From positions 186,001 to 250,000 of the forward strand of contig NZ_JACWUO010000001.1 in assembly GCF_020857975.1 (NCBI RefSeq): DNA of 64,000 nucleotides, written 5' to 3'. Both the position numbers and the translations under genes were made by a program. The notes beneath the pieces were generated by a model. It saw only the letters and a program-made list of their open reading frames with translations, was not told the origin of the DNA and searched no databases. The stretch comes from Stenotrophomonas rhizophila (GTDB lineage: Bacteria > Pseudomonadota > Gammaproteobacteria > Xanthomonadales > Xanthomonadaceae). Shown piece after piece: positions 26,633 to 36,347 of the stretch. The stretch's first letter is position 1. Each line of letters opens with the position of its first letter.

Positions 26633-26724
26633 GCAAAACTCCTTGGTTGCAAACTAGCGGTGCGGCCGTCCACAGGCCATGAAAGCGGCGCGGACAAGGC
26701 ACACACGCGGTGTGGACGCGCGCT

Positions 26725-28173
26725 TCATCCGCCGCGACGGCGCCCGGCGCCGAGCTTGCGGGTCAATGTGTTGCGGCCCATGCCCAGCCGTGCGGCGGCT
26801 TCGGCGCGGCGGCCATGGGTGATCTGCAGCGCCGCTTCGAGCAGGGCCTGGTCGACCCGGTCGCGCACCTGCGCATGCAGGCCTTCGGCGCCCTCGGCCA
26901 GGCGCTGCCTGGCCCAGGCCGACAGCAGGGTTTCCCATTGGCCCGGGTCGCCGGCCGCGCGCGTGCGCGGACCACCGCCGCGGTGCAGCGCGCTGTCGAC
27001 ATCGGCCACGCCGATGGTGTCCGCGGCGGCCAGCGCGGCGATGCGCCAGCACACGTTTTCCAGCTCACGCACATTGCCCGGCCAGTCGTGTTCGCGCAGC
27101 GCCTGCAGGGCCGAGGCGGTCAGCCGCTTGGGCGGCGTATCCAGCTTGCGCGCTGCGGCGGCCAGGAAGGTCTCGGCCAGCTGGGCGATGTCGTCGCGGC
27201 GTTCGCGCAGCGGCGGCAGGCGCAGCCGCACCACGTCCAGCCGGTGCAGCAGATCGGCACGGAAGCGGCCTTGGGCCACCAGCGATTCCAGGTCCTGGTG
27301 GGTGGCGGCGATCACCCGCACATCGACCCGGATCAGCTCGCGCCCACCAACCCGGAAGAACTCGCCTTCGGCCAGCACGCGCAGCAGGCGGGTCTGCAGC
27401 GGCAACGGCATGTCGCCGATTTCATCGAGGAACAAGGTACCGCCATGGGCCTGCTCGAAGCGGCCGACGTGGCGGCGCTGGGCGCCGGTGAACGCGCCGG
27501 CCTCATGGCCGAACAGCTCGCTTTCCAGCAATTCGGATGGAATGGCGGCCGTGTTGAGCGCCACGAACGGGCCCTGCACGCGCGGCGATTCATGGTGCAG
27601 CGCATGCGCCACCAGTTCCTTGCCGGTACCGGTTTCGCCATTGATCAGCACCGACAGCGGCGCCTGCGCCAGCCGCCCGATGGCGCGGAACAACGCACGC
27701 ATCGCCGGGGTGTCGCCCACCAGCTGCGGGCGCTGGTCCAGGCCGGGTTCGGCGGCCACCGGGGCCGGTGCGCCGGCCAACGCATCGGCGGCGGGCAGTA
27801 CCCGCTGCGCCAGGGCCACCGCATCGTCCAGGTCGAACGGCTTGGACAGGAATTCCTGCGCACCGCCGCGGAACGCCCCGGCGGTGCTGGCCACATCGGT
27901 GTAGGCCGACATCACGATCACCGGCAACTGCGGGTGCGCGGCCTTGAGCTTGTCCAGCAGCACCAGGCCATCGTCGCCGGGCATGCGCACATCGGTGAAC
28001 AGCAGGTCCGGCGGCGCCTGTTCGGCCAGCATCGCCAGTGCCGCCGCGGCCCCGTCGAAACCCTCCACGCGGTAGCCGGCATCGCGTAGCGCGGTGCACA
28101 GCACAAAGCGCACCGCACGGTCATCATCGACCACCCAGACGCGCTGGGCGCCGCGCTCGCTGTCAGCGTGCAT
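26725..28173 (-). CDS. ntrC: Nitrogen regulation response regulator NtrC
   Basis: This 482-residue sigma-54 activator has a receiver domain with the phospho-acceptor Asp61 (LLFTDVRMPGDDG). A central AAA+ domain contains GETGTGKE (Walker A), the sigma-54 contact GAFTGA, LFLDEIGDMP (Walker B) and WPGNVRELEN. A C-terminal Fis-like helix-turn-helix follows (AEAAARLGMGRNTLTRKLG). The start ATG is inside the last codons of ntrB, overlapping by 11 bases. It would be phosphorylated by NtrB under nitrogen limitation and activate glnA, whose promoter lies in this window. Confidence 0.97.
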   Translation of the reverse strand: MHADSERGAQRVWVVDDDRAVRFVLCTALRDAGYRVEGFDGAAAALAMLAEQAPPDLLFTDVRMPGDDGLVLLDKLKAAHPQLPVIVMSAYTDVASTAGAFRGGAQEFLSKPFDLDDAVALAQRVLPAADALAGAPAPVAAEPGLDQRPQLVGDTPAMRALFRAIGRLAQAPLSVLINGETGTGKELVAHALHHESPRVQGPFVALNTAAIPSELLESELFGHEAGAFTGAQRRHVGRFEQAHGGTLFLDEIGDMPLPLQTRLLRVLAEGEFFRVGGRELIRVDVRVIAATHQDLESLVAQGRFRADLLHRLDVVRLRLPPLRERRDDIAQLAETFLAAAARKLDTPPKRLTASALQALREHDWPGNVRELENVCWRIAALAAADTIGVADVDSALHRGGGPRTRAAGDPGQWETLLSAWARQRLAEGAEGLHAQVRDRVDQALLEAALQITHGRRAEAAARLGMGRNTLTRKLGAGRRRGG

Positions 28174-29236
28174 GGGCGGTCTCCTCGGCAGGCGTGCTGT
28201 GGCCGATCGGCACCAGCACCGTGAACACGGTATGCCCCGGGCGCGAACGGTAGGTGAGCGTGCCACGGTGTTCGCGCGCCACCTGCTGGGCCAGCGCCAG
28301 GCCCAGCCCGGTGCCTTCGGCGCGGCCGCTGACCAGCGGCAGGAACAGGTGCTCGGCCAGTTCCTCGGGCACGCCGCGGCCGTCGTCGGCGATTTCCAGG
28401 CGCAGCGCCAGCGGATGCAGCGCATCGCCAATGCGCACGCCGTGCTCCACCCGGGTGCGCAGGGTGACCATGCCGGCGCCGGCCTGGATCGCATTGCGCA
28501 CCAGGTTCCACACCGCCTGGGTAAGCCGGTCGGCATCGCCATCGAATTCGGGAATGCTGGGATCGTAATCGCGCTGCAGCCGCACCGCCCAGCCGCCTTC
28601 GCTCTCGGCCAGGCGCAGCACGCGCTCCAGCGAGGCGTGGATGTTCAGCGGCGCGTGCGGGGCGGCCGGCGCCGGCGACAGCAGTTGTTCGAGCAGGCCA
28701 TTGAGGCGTTCGATCTCCGAGCCGATCAGTTCGATCAGCTCATGTTCGTCCGGATCGCGCGCCTCCGGCTCCCGCTGCGCGCTGCGCCGGGCCAGCAGCT
28801 GGGCCGCGCCCTTGAGCCCGGCCAGCGGATTGCGCAGCTCATGGGCCAGGCCCTTGAGCGCGGCACTGAGCGCGCTGGGCAGGGCCTGGGTCGGGTCCAG
28901 CCCGGGGAATTCGTCGACCGGATGCGCCTCCAGCAGCCAACCGCCGTCGTCCCAGCGGCTCAGCCAGCCCTCGGCGAAGCGCGGCGCTTCGCCCGGCAGC
29001 GCCAGCGCCAGCCGGTGCAGGCGCAGGGTGTCGCGTTCGTCGCGGGCCAGGAAGTGAGCCAACGCGTCGCCCTGTGCCTCCAGCGAGGCCAGCGGCTGGC
29101 CCAGCAGGCGGCGCACGCTCACGCCCAACCAGCGGGCGAAAGCGGGATTGCAGCCCACCATACGGCCGCTGGCGTCGGCCCAAGCGACCGGGGTGCCGAG
29201 GGCGTCGAGGGCGGGGGTCGGGGGTACGGCGGTCAT
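28163..29236 (-). CDS. ntrB: Nitrogen regulation sensor kinase NtrB
   Basis: This 357-residue cytoplasmic histidine kinase has a PAS domain at the N-terminus (WADASGRMVGCNPAFARWLG), the dimerisation/phosphoacceptor helix AHELRNPLAGLKGAAQLL with His132, and an ATPase domain (AVWNLVRNAIQAG, IADDGRGVPEEL, GTGLGLALAQQVA). It works with PII to sense nitrogen state. It overlaps ntrC. The start is ATG at 29236, immediately preceded by an NtrC-type dyad, so a short leader and autoregulation are likely. No membrane helix is present, as expected. Confidence 0.96.
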   Translation of the reverse strand: MTAVPPTPALDALGTPVAWADASGRMVGCNPAFARWLGVSVRRLLGQPLASLEAQGDALAHFLARDERDTLRLHRLALALPGEAPRFAEGWLSRWDDGGWLLEAHPVDEFPGLDPTQALPSALSAALKGLAHELRNPLAGLKGAAQLLARRSAQREPEARDPDEHELIELIGSEIERLNGLLEQLLSPAPAAPHAPLNIHASLERVLRLAESEGGWAVRLQRDYDPSIPEFDGDADRLTQAVWNLVRNAIQAGAGMVTLRTRVEHGVRIGDALHPLALRLEIADDGRGVPEELAEHLFLPLVSGRAEGTGLGLALAQQVAREHRGTLTYRSRPGHTVFTVLVPIGHSTPAEETAHAR

Positions 29237-29253
29237 TGCACCAATGTAGTGCA
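29237..29253. promoter_or_regulatory. NtrC-type binding site at ntrB start
   Basis: The 17 bases TGCACCAATGTAGTGCA match the NtrC consensus TGCACC-N5-GGTGCA with one mismatch. The dyad abuts the ntrB start codon. It probably allows NtrC to repress or tune its own operon. Called by eye. Confidence 0.7.
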
Positions 29254-29319
29254 AAACGGGGATGGGTTGAGCGTGGGAACACGGTGAACGGAGGCCATCG
29301 CCGAAAGACCCGGGTCCGA

Positions 29320-29793
29320 TCAAACGGTGCTGGAGTGCTGCTTCAGCGCGTCCACCAGTGCCGCCTCCATCCCGGCAACTGTTCCGTAGATCCCATTGGC
29401 CAAGAGCACAAACTCGTCATCGAGGCCATCGAACGCGTAGTAGACGTCCTCCGGGAGCTGTGTGGCACGCGCCACCTGCATGGCAGAGCGGGTCGTGTCC
29501 AGCGCCGAGCGTTGACCGGACTGGAACTGCGCCAGTAACTCCTCCAGAAGCCAGCGGCCGGCGGCTTGCCAATCCGCATGGGCCGTGACGGCCTGCAGTG
29601 CTTCCAGAGCTGCATTGCGGTCACGCGCGGTGGCGATCTCGATGACCTCGATGGCCGGCGTATCGCGCGCTTCGATCCTGGCGTACGCCCACTCCCTGCT
29701 GGCGTCCTCTCGCAGCACGCCCACCGCCAGTCCGACCCAGAAAAAAGCGCAGGCCGTTGCGTCGTCTGCGACATCCAGGGATGTTGTGTGCAT
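29320..29793 (-). CDS. Hypothetical protein
   Basis: A 157-residue, acidic protein with a mildly hydrophobic N-terminus (ATACAFFWVGLAVGVLRED), which is probably not a signal peptide. Repeated Ala/Glu-rich helices follow (RNAALEALQAVTAHADWQAA). No family motif was recognised. It lies between ntrB and a VOC-type gene on the same strand, with short gaps, so it may be cotranscribed with the latter. Base composition is slightly lower in GC than the surroundings, which fits an accessory gene. Confidence 0.65.
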   Translation of the reverse strand: MHTTSLDVADDATACAFFWVGLAVGVLREDASREWAYARIEARDTPAIEVIEIATARDRNAALEALQAVTAHADWQAAGRWLLEELLAQFQSGQRSALDTTRSAMQVARATQLPEDVYYAFDGLDDEFVLLANGIYGTVAGMEAALVDALKQHSSTV

Positions 29794-29807
29794 GGTGACC
29801 TCTGTAC

Positions 29808-30158
29808 CTAAACGTGCTGCAGGATGTTAACCATCCGCCCCAAGGGATCGCGGACATAGAACCGCCGCACGCCCCATGGTTCGCTGGCTGGGCCATACGC
29901 GATCGGCAAGTTGGCCGCCTGCACCCGTCGGAGCGCCTCGTCCAGATCGTCGACCTCGATGGAGAGATGGGGCACCTCGGTGCCGGACCCACCTTCGGCC
30001 GCGACACTCACCTGGACGTTCATTTCGGCTGACCCGGCGTACGTACGGATCCAGCCGTGATCCATGACCAGCTCCAGGCCCAGGATGTCCCGGTAGAAGC
30101 TGTCCGCGGAGGCAGGATCGGGCGCGGCGATGTTGGCGATGATGCGTTTGACTTTCAT
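29808..30158 (-). CDS. VOC (glyoxalase-fold) protein
   Basis: This 116-residue protein of the vicinal oxygen chelate superfamily starts VKRIIANIAAPDPASADSFY, has a strand motif HLSIEVDDLDEALRRVQ and ends FYVRDPLGRMVNILQHV. It may bind a divalent metal and act on a small carbonyl or antibiotic, but the reaction is not identifiable. A GGAGGA ribosome binding site lies just upstream of ATG 30158. It is unrelated in context to the VOC gene at 4551, though it shares the fold. It follows the Imm53-like gene by 22 bases. Confidence 0.85.
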   Translation of the reverse strand: MKVKRIIANIAAPDPASADSFYRDILGLELVMDHGWIRTYAGSAEMNVQVSVAAEGGSGTEVPHLSIEVDDLDEALRRVQAANLPIAYGPASEPWGVRRFYVRDPLGRMVNILQHV

Positions 30159-30180
30159 GAGTCCTCCCGGCAATCGATCG

Positions 30181-30489
30181 CTATTGCCGACCTTCAGCCC
30201 AGTTGAGAGATATGCCCAACAACTCGGTCAAGTTCCCGGCACCACCGCACGCTACAAACTGCGACTGCTCAAGCTTGCAGTTGATCCAATCCTCATCGTC
30301 TTCCGAGTGCCCACGGCTGACCGGTGCAAAAGGCCTGTGCTCAAGCTCGGTCTCGATGAGATCGATGCTGACGTGCCAGCCGGGGTTATCAAGGGTCTCG
30401 ATAGTGATCCCAAACGTATGCTCCCAGTCCTCGTTGCACTGCATTCGATACCACTGCTGGAGTCGCTGAAGTTCACCCATCGGTGTCAC
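30181..30489 (-). CDS. Imm53-like immunity-type protein
   Basis: This 102-residue protein matches the pattern of Immunity protein 53: LQQWYRMQCNEDWEHTFGI followed by TLDNPGWHVSIDL, then an acidic middle (HSEDDEDWINCKLE). Imm53 proteins neutralise polymorphic toxin nucleases or other effectors in toxin systems. No toxin gene is adjacent. The GTG start at 30489 overlaps the mltA stop by 4 bases; ATG at 30480 is the alternative. The position downstream of a lytic transglycosylase is unusual for an immunity gene. Family call is from recall, not a search. Confidence 0.7.
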   Translation of the reverse strand: MTPMGELQRLQQWYRMQCNEDWEHTFGITIETLDNPGWHVSIDLIETELEHRPFAPVSRGHSEDDEDWINCKLEQSQFVACGGAGNLTELLGISLNWAEGRQ

Positions 30490-31658
30490 TCACTCTTGTC
30501 AGGCGCCTTCGGCAACGCCACGCCCTTGGGCCACAGCATCCAGATGTTGCCCTTCTGCTTCATGTCCCCGGCCAGCTTGCCGGCGGCATCGCCGGTGCCC
30601 CAGAACAGGTCGGCGCGCACTTCGCCGGCGATGGCGCCGCCGGTGTCCTGCGCGGCGACCGGACGCACCACCGGGGTGCCGTCGGGGCGCGTGGTGGACA
30701 ACCACAGCAGGCTGCCCAGCGGTACCACGGTGCGGTCCACTGCGACGCTGTAGCCGGCGGTGAGCGGCACGTTCAAGGAACCGCGCGGGCCTTCGTCGCC
30801 GTCCGGGCCCTTGGCGAAGAACACATAGCTGGGGTTGCTGGCCAGCAACTCGGGGATGCGCGCCGGATGCGCGTTGGCCCAGGCGCGGATGGCGTCCATG
30901 GTGACGTCTTCCTTCTTCAACTCGCCCTGCGCCACCAGCCAGCGCCCGATCGGGCGGTAGGGGTGGCCGTTCTGGTCGGCATAGGCGATGCGCAGGTGGC
31001 GGCCATCGGCCAGCGCGATGCGGCCCGAGCCCTGGATCTGCAGGAACTGCAGGTCCATCGGGTGGGTCAGCCAGGCCAGGACGGGCGCTTTGACGCCGCG
31101 GGCGGCAATGGTGGCGGCATCGTCGTAGGGCCTGAGCACGCGGCCGTCGACGCGACCGCGCAGGCGCTTGCCCTTGAGTTCGGGATACAGGCTGTCCAGC
31201 TGCACGCTGACCATGTCGCCGGGCACGCCGTACACCGGCACGGTTGCCTTGGCGGTGCGGGTCAGGCTGCCGGGGTAGATGGGTTCGTAGTAGCCGGTGA
31301 TCAGGCCGTCGGCACGGTTGCCGCCGGCGCGCAGGGCATAGACGTCGAGGCTGTTCTGCAGGAACTGCCGGATCGCGTCGGGTGTGGTGGCGACATTGGC
31401 CGCGGCACTGCAGGTGGGCGCCCAGTTGGGGTCGGTCTTCAGGCGCGGGCAGGCGCTGCGCCAGGCGGCGAAGCCGGCCTGCAGGTCGGCGTCGGTAACG
31501 GCCGGGAGTGCCTTCCAGTCGGCTTTGAGGTAGGGGTTGGCCGGCGCATCAGGGCGGTGGTTCTGCACGGCGCAGCCGCTGAGCAGGGCCAGTGCCAGCA
31601 AGACCAGGGCGGAGCGTTTGCATACGACGGTGGGGCGCGTGGCCTTCATGGGCGGCAT
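30486..31658 (-). CDS. mltA: Membrane-bound lytic murein transglycosylase A
   Basis: This 390-residue outer-membrane lipoprotein cleaves peptidoglycan glycan strands to 1,6-anhydro products. Lipobox is LSGCAV. Family marks are GLITGYYEPIYPGS, QIQGSGRI, YADQNGHPYRPIGRWL and the catalytic Asp in VAAQDTGGAIAGEVRADLFWG. A second in-frame ATG at 31649 is possible. It is followed, with a 4-base overlap, by the Imm53-like gene, and preceded by an AmiD-like amidase, so a small group of wall-recycling genes may be transcribed together here. REP pairs occupy the gap upstream. Confidence 0.95.
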   Translation of the reverse strand: MPPMKATRPTVVCKRSALVLLALALLSGCAVQNHRPDAPANPYLKADWKALPAVTDADLQAGFAAWRSACPRLKTDPNWAPTCSAAANVATTPDAIRQFLQNSLDVYALRAGGNRADGLITGYYEPIYPGSLTRTAKATVPVYGVPGDMVSVQLDSLYPELKGKRLRGRVDGRVLRPYDDAATIAARGVKAPVLAWLTHPMDLQFLQIQGSGRIALADGRHLRIAYADQNGHPYRPIGRWLVAQGELKKEDVTMDAIRAWANAHPARIPELLASNPSYVFFAKGPDGDEGPRGSLNVPLTAGYSVAVDRTVVPLGSLLWLSTTRPDGTPVVRPVAAQDTGGAIAGEVRADLFWGTGDAAGKLAGDMKQKGNIWMLWPKGVALPKAPDKSE

Positions 31659-31684
31659 TCTTCATGGTTGCAGCAGACTCGATT

Positions 31685-31764
31685 GTAGCGCCGGGCTCTG
31701 CCCGGCCGTCCTGCGCGCGGGCATCGCGGCAGGTGATGCGCAGCCGGGCAGAGCCCGGCTCTAC
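31685..31764. repeat. Inverted pair of GTAG REP elements
   Basis: GTAGCGCCGGGCTCTGCCCG starts at 31685 and is mirrored by GCCGGGCAGAGCCCGGCTCTAC ending at 31764. These are the two halves of a SMAG-type dimer in the gap between the amidase gene and mltA. Confidence 0.85.
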
Positions 31765-31773
31765 CGGGCTGGA

Positions 31774-32511
31774 TCAGCGTGCCTGCCGCAGCAACGAATG
31801 CAGGATGCGCGCGTCTTCGGCGTCCAGCGTGGCCGGCAGGTCGTCGCGGCCGCGGAAGCGGCGGTGGAACGCGCCAGCGGCGGCATCGCGGTCGTCCAGC
31901 GGGTAGCCGAAGGCCTGCAATGCCAGCCAGGCATCGAAGCCGGCCGGCGGGGAGCCGTCGCTGTCGCGCGGCCACACGCCGAAACCGGCCTGGGCCAACT
32001 GCTGCCACGGGAAGAAGCGGCTGGGGTCCTGCTTGCGGGTGGGCGCCAGGTCGGCATGGCCGATGATCTGGCTGCGCGGAATGCCCAGGCGGCTGCACAG
32101 GTCCTCGAGCAGGCCGATCAGGGCATCGATCTGTGCCGGTGCGAACGGCGTGTCGCCGTCGTTGTCGATCTCGATGCCGATCGAGGCCGAGTTGAGGTCG
32201 GTGATGCGGCCCCAGCGGCCGGGGCCGGCATGCCAGGCGCGGCGGTCGTCACCGACCAGCTGGTAGATGTGGCCGTCGGCGCCGACCAGGTAGTGCGAGC
32301 TGACCTTGCCGCCGCTGTTGGCGCTGCGCAGGGTGTCCAGGCTCTGTTGTACCGAATGCTGGTCGGTGTGGTGCAGCACGATGATCACCGGGCCGCGCGC
32401 GTTGTGGTTGGGTGAGGGCACCCAGGTGGCCAGCGGGCTGCGGATCGTGGTGCTGGCGCAGGCGGCGAGCATGAGGACGGCAAACAGCAGGGGCAGGCGG
32501 AAGAGGCGCAT
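31774..32511 (-). CDS. N-acetylmuramoyl-L-alanine amidase, AmiD-like lipoprotein
   Basis: This enzyme of about 245 residues is an AmpD/AmiD-family zinc amidase that cleaves the bond between N-acetylmuramic acid and L-alanine. It has a lipoprotein signal with lipobox LAACAS. Zinc-binding histidines are visible in VIIVLHHTDQHS and GHADLAPTRKQDPSRFF, with RAWHAGPGRWG and SASIGIEID conserved around the site. The anchored form fits AmiD rather than cytosolic AmpD. Start 32511 is preferred; ATG 32529 would add 6 residues. It could affect beta-lactamase induction through muropeptide recycling, but this is inference. Confidence 0.88.
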   Translation of the reverse strand: MRLFRLPLLFAVLMLAACASTTIRSPLATWVPSPNHNARGPVIIVLHHTDQHSVQQSLDTLRSANSGGKVSSHYLVGADGHIYQLVGDDRRAWHAGPGRWGRITDLNSASIGIEIDNDGDTPFAPAQIDALIGLLEDLCSRLGIPRSQIIGHADLAPTRKQDPSRFFPWQQLAQAGFGVWPRDSDGSPPAGFDAWLALQAFGYPLDDRDAAAGAFHRRFRGRDDLPATLDAEDARILHSLLRQAR

Positions 32512-32553
32512 GCCGGGATTGTGCTTCATCGCGGTGGCCGGCGCGATGGCAGC

Positions 32554-32587
32554 AAAAAGGCCGGCGGCCCTTTCAAGGCCGCCGGCC
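32554..32587 (-). terminator. Terminator after amtB
   Basis: On the minus strand GGCCGGCGGCC pairs with GGCCGCCGGCC around a 7-base loop and is followed by TTTTT. It lies after amtB and just before the amidase start, separating the two units. Confidence 0.8.
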
Positions 32588-32629
32588 AAGCGTGTTGCGC
32601 TCTCTCTCTCGTTTCTTGTCTCTGTCGTT

Positions 32630-32651
32630 GCCGGGCCACGCCCGGCGCTAC
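32630..32651 (-). repeat. Single GTAG REP element
   Basis: Read on the minus strand, GTAGCGCCGGGCGTGGCCCG followed by GC forms a hairpin. It sits just after the amtB stop. Confidence 0.75.
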
Positions 32652-32664
32652 GCGGTTGCGGTGG

Positions 32665-34095
32665 TCAGGCCTCGTATGCCGATTCGCCATGCGAGGTGAC
32701 GTCCAGCCCGGTGCGTTCGGCCTCTTCGGTCACCCGCAGGCCGAACACCAGGCGCACCACCAGCAGGATCGCCACGGTGACCACGGCGCACCAGACGATG
32801 GTGAAGCCGACGCTGACCAGCTGCACCCAGACCTGGTGGCCGATGTCCAGATCGGCCTTGGTGCCGCCCAGCGACTGGGCACTGAACACGCCGGTGAGGA
32901 TGGCGCCGACGATGCCACCGATGCCGTGCACGCCGAACACGTCGGCGGTGTCGTCCACCCGCAGCAGGCGCTTGAGCCCGGTGACGCCCCACACGCAGAC
33001 CGCGCCGGCGACCAGGCCGATCACGATCGCGCCCAGCGGGCCCACCGTGCCGCAGGCCGGGGTGATGCCGACCAGGCCGGCCACCGCGCCGGAAGCGGCA
33101 CCGAGTGCGGACGGCTTGCCCTTGCTGACCGCTTCGACCAGGGTCCAGCCCAGCACCGCGGCGGCGGTGGCCAGCAGGGTGTTGATGAAGGCCAGCGAGG
33201 CGACGGTGTCGGCAGCGGCGGCCGAGCCGGCGTTGAAGCCGAACCAGCCCACCCACAGCAGCATCGCGCCGATATAGGTGAACGGTACGTTGTGCGGCTT
33301 CAGTGCGGTCTGGCCGTAACCGATGCGCTTGCCGACGAAGTAGGCGCCGACCAGGCCGGCCACGCCGGCATTGATATGCACCACGGTGCCGCCGGCGAAA
33401 TCGATCGCACCGAGCTTGCCGAGGTAGCCGCCGCCCCAGACGATGTGCGCCATCGGGATGTAGCTCAGGGTGAACCACAGCGCCGAGAACAGCAGCACCG
33501 CCTTGAACTTGATGCGCTCGGCGAACGCGCCGACGATCAGCGCGGTGGTGATGCCGGCGAAGGTGGACTGGAACGCCACGAACAGGTAGTCGGGCAGGCC
33601 GGCGATCGGGGTGTTGCCGACCGAGTCGGGCGCAAAGCCCTTGAGGAAGGCGAACTGGGTGAACGAACCGAAGAACGCATTGCCCTCACTGAACACCGCG
33701 CTGTAGCCGTAGGCCACCCACAGCACCAGGACCAGCGAGAACACCACCAGGATCTGGCTGAGGATGGACAGCACGTTCTTGGAGCGCACCAGGCCGCCGT
33801 AGAACAGGGCCAGGCCGGGTACCACCATCAACAGCACCAGCAGGGTGGAGGTGAGCATCCAGGCCACGTCGCCATGGTCGAAGCTGGGCGCGGCAGCGGC
33901 CGCGGCTTCGGCGACCGGTGCAGCCGCCGGTGCCGGCAGCGGTTCGACCGCGACCGTTTCCGAGCCTACCGGGGTGACCTGGGCCTGCGCCCGGGCCGTG
34001 TTGGAAAACGCACCGACGGCCAGCGCACTGAACAGCATCAACAGGCACACGGCATGGAACCGGGCTTGCCACCCGGTGAACAAAGAGGTCTTCAT
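32665..34095 (-). CDS. amtB: Ammonium transporter AmtB
   Basis: This 476-residue inner-membrane protein conducts ammonium/ammonia. A cleaved signal and an Ala/Pro/Glu-rich leader precede 11 membrane helices. The pore twin histidines are in GGTVVHINAGVAGLVGAY and DVFGVHGIGGIVGAI, and the phenylalanine gate region is AFQSTFAGIT. It is controlled by binding GlnK, whose gene lies just upstream (18-base gap). The leader is longer than in E. coli AmtB. The C-terminal tail carries the conserved cytoplasmic stretch TEEAERTGLDVTSHGESAYE, needed for GlnK regulation. Confidence 0.97.
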   Translation of the reverse strand: MKTSLFTGWQARFHAVCLLMLFSALAVGAFSNTARAQAQVTPVGSETVAVEPLPAPAAAPVAEAAAAAAPSFDHGDVAWMLTSTLLVLLMVVPGLALFYGGLVRSKNVLSILSQILVVFSLVLVLWVAYGYSAVFSEGNAFFGSFTQFAFLKGFAPDSVGNTPIAGLPDYLFVAFQSTFAGITTALIVGAFAERIKFKAVLLFSALWFTLSYIPMAHIVWGGGYLGKLGAIDFAGGTVVHINAGVAGLVGAYFVGKRIGYGQTALKPHNVPFTYIGAMLLWVGWFGFNAGSAAAADTVASLAFINTLLATAAAVLGWTLVEAVSKGKPSALGAASGAVAGLVGITPACGTVGPLGAIVIGLVAGAVCVWGVTGLKRLLRVDDTADVFGVHGIGGIVGAILTGVFSAQSLGGTKADLDIGHQVWVQLVSVGFTIVWCAVVTVAILLVVRLVFGLRVTEEAERTGLDVTSHGESAYEA

Positions 34096-34113
34096 GGTGG
34101 GCTCCGAGTGGGG

Positions 34114-34788
<675 letters not shown>

Positions 34789-36198
34789 TCAGTTGGCGTA
34801 GTACATCTGGTACTCGAGCGGATGGGTGGCGGCGCGGAAGCGGGTCACTTCCTGCATCTTCAGCGCGATGTAGCCGTCGATGAAGTCGTCGGTCATCACG
34901 CCACCGGCCTTGAGGAACTCGCGGTCCTTGTCCAGCGCTTCCAGCGCCTGGTCCAGCGAGGAGCAGACCTGCGGGATCAGCTTCTCTTCTTCCGGCGGCA
35001 GGTCGTACAGGTCCTTGTCGCTCGGCGCGCCCGGGTCGATCTGGTTCTTGATGCCGTCCAGGCCGGCCATCATCAGCACGGTGAAGGTCAGGTAGCCGGA
35101 CTGGATCGGGTCGGGGAAGCGCATTTCGATGCGGCGCGCCTTGGGGTTGGACACCCACGGAATGCGGCACGAGGCCGAGCGGTTGCGCGCCGAATAGGCC
35201 AGCATCACCGGCGCTTCGAAGCCCGGGACCAGGCGCTTGTAGCTGTTGGTGCCGGAGTTGGCGAAGGCGTTGATCGCCTTGGCGTGCTTGAAGATGCCGC
35301 CGATGTACCACAGCGCCATCTGGCTCAGGCCGCCGTAGCCGTCGCCGGAGAACAGGTTGACCCCGCCCTTGGACAGCGACTGGTGCACGTGCATGCCGCT
35401 GCCGTTGTCGCCGACGATCGGCTTGGGCATGAAGGTGGCGGTCTTGCCGTTGCGGTGGGCGACGTTCTTGATCACATGCTTCATGCGCAGCAGTTCATCG
35501 GCCTTCTGCACCAGGGTGCTGAACTTGGTGCCGATCTCGCACTGGCCGGCGGTGGCCACTTCGTGGTGCTGCACTTCCACTTCGATGCCGACCTGTTCCA
35601 GGGTCTTGCACATTTCCGCGCGCAGGTCGTGCAGCGAATCGGTCGGCGGGACCGGGAAGTAGCCGCCCTTGACCGCCGGACGGTAGCCGCTGTTGGCGCC
35701 CTCGTACTTGTCGCCGGTGCTCCAGGCCGCCTCTTCCGAATCGATCTTGAAGAAGGTGTGGCCCATGTCGTTGGAGAAGCGCACCGAATCGAAGATGAAG
35801 AACTCCGGCTCCGGGCCGAAGAACGCCTGCTCGGCGATGCCGGAGGACTTCAGGTAGGCCTCGGCGCGCTTGGCGATGCCGCGCGGGCAGCGGCCGTAGG
35901 GCTGCATGGTGGCCGGGTCGAGGATGTCGCAGCTGATCACCAGGGTCGGGTCGGCGTAGAACGGGTCGACGTAGGCGCTGGCCGGGTCGGGAAGCAGCAC
36001 CATGTCCGATTCGTTGATGCCCTTCCAGCCGGCGATCGAGCTGCCATCGAACATCTTGCCTTCTTCGAACAGGGCCGGCTCGATGATGCTCGCCGGGAAG
36101 GTGACGTGCTGTTCGATACCGCGCATGTCGACGAAACGCAGGTCGATGAACTCGATCTGGTTGTCCTTGATCAGCTTCTCAACGTTTTCCACGGACAT
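34789..36198 (-). CDS. glnA: Glutamine synthetase, type I
   Basis: This 469-residue enzyme joins ammonium and glutamate to glutamine using ATP, the main ammonium-assimilation step. The N-terminus is [37 protein letters not shown] and the substrate site [13 protein letters not shown] are intact. The adenylylation tyrosine lies in [13 protein letters not shown]. Length fits the proteobacterial 12-subunit form. Transcription starts from a sigma-54 promoter with NtrC sites upstream (see separate entries). glnK and amtB follow in the same direction, so nitrogen assimilation and uptake genes are grouped. Confidence 0.98.
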   Translation of the reverse strand: MSVENVEKLIKDNQIEFIDLRFVDMRGIEQHVTFPASIIEPALFEEGKMFDGSSIAGWKGINESDMVLLPDPASAYVDPFYADPTLVISCDILDPATMQPYGRCPRGIAKRAEAYLKSSGIAEQAFFGPEPEFFIFDSVRFSNDMGHTFFKIDSEEAAWSTGDKYEGANSGYRPAVKGGYFPVPPTDSLHDLRAEMCKTLEQVGIEVEVQHHEVATAGQCEIGTKFSTLVQKADELLRMKHVIKNVAHRNGKTATFMPKPIVGDNGSGMHVHQSLSKGGVNLFSGDGYGGLSQMALWYIGGIFKHAKAINAFANSGTNSYKRLVPGFEAPVMLAYSARNRSASCRIPWVSNPKARRIEMRFPDPIQSGYLTFTVLMMAGLDGIKNQIDPGAPSDKDLYDLPPEEEKLIPQVCSSLDQALEALDKDREFLKAGGVMTDDFIDGYIALKMQEVTRFRAATHPLEYQMYYAN

Positions 36199-36238
36199 CG
36201 GTGAAACCCTCGGATGGAATGATTGCGTGGGTAGATAG

Positions 36239-36254
36239 AGCAATCCCCGTGCCA
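36239..36254 (-). promoter_or_regulatory. Sigma-54 promoter of glnA
   Basis: On the minus strand the sequence TGGCACGGGGATTGCT matches TGGCAC-N5-TTGCW exactly at the -24 and -12 elements. Expected transcription start is about 12 bases further, near 36227, which leaves a leader of about 30 bases before the glnA ATG at 36198. Confidence 0.9.
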
Positions 36255-36318
36255 ACCTTGCGGACTTCACAAGTCCTTGATTCCACTGACCGTGCACCCG
36301 ACTGGACGCTGAACCATG

Positions 36319-36335
36319 CGCACCAAAGCGGTGCA
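36319..36335. promoter_or_regulatory. NtrC site 1 upstream of glnA
   Basis: GCACCAAAGCGGTGC is a perfect GCACC-N5-GGTGC dyad, centred at 36327, roughly 100 bases upstream of the predicted glnA start. Confidence 0.88.
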
Positions 36336-36347
36336 TCGGCCGCACCA

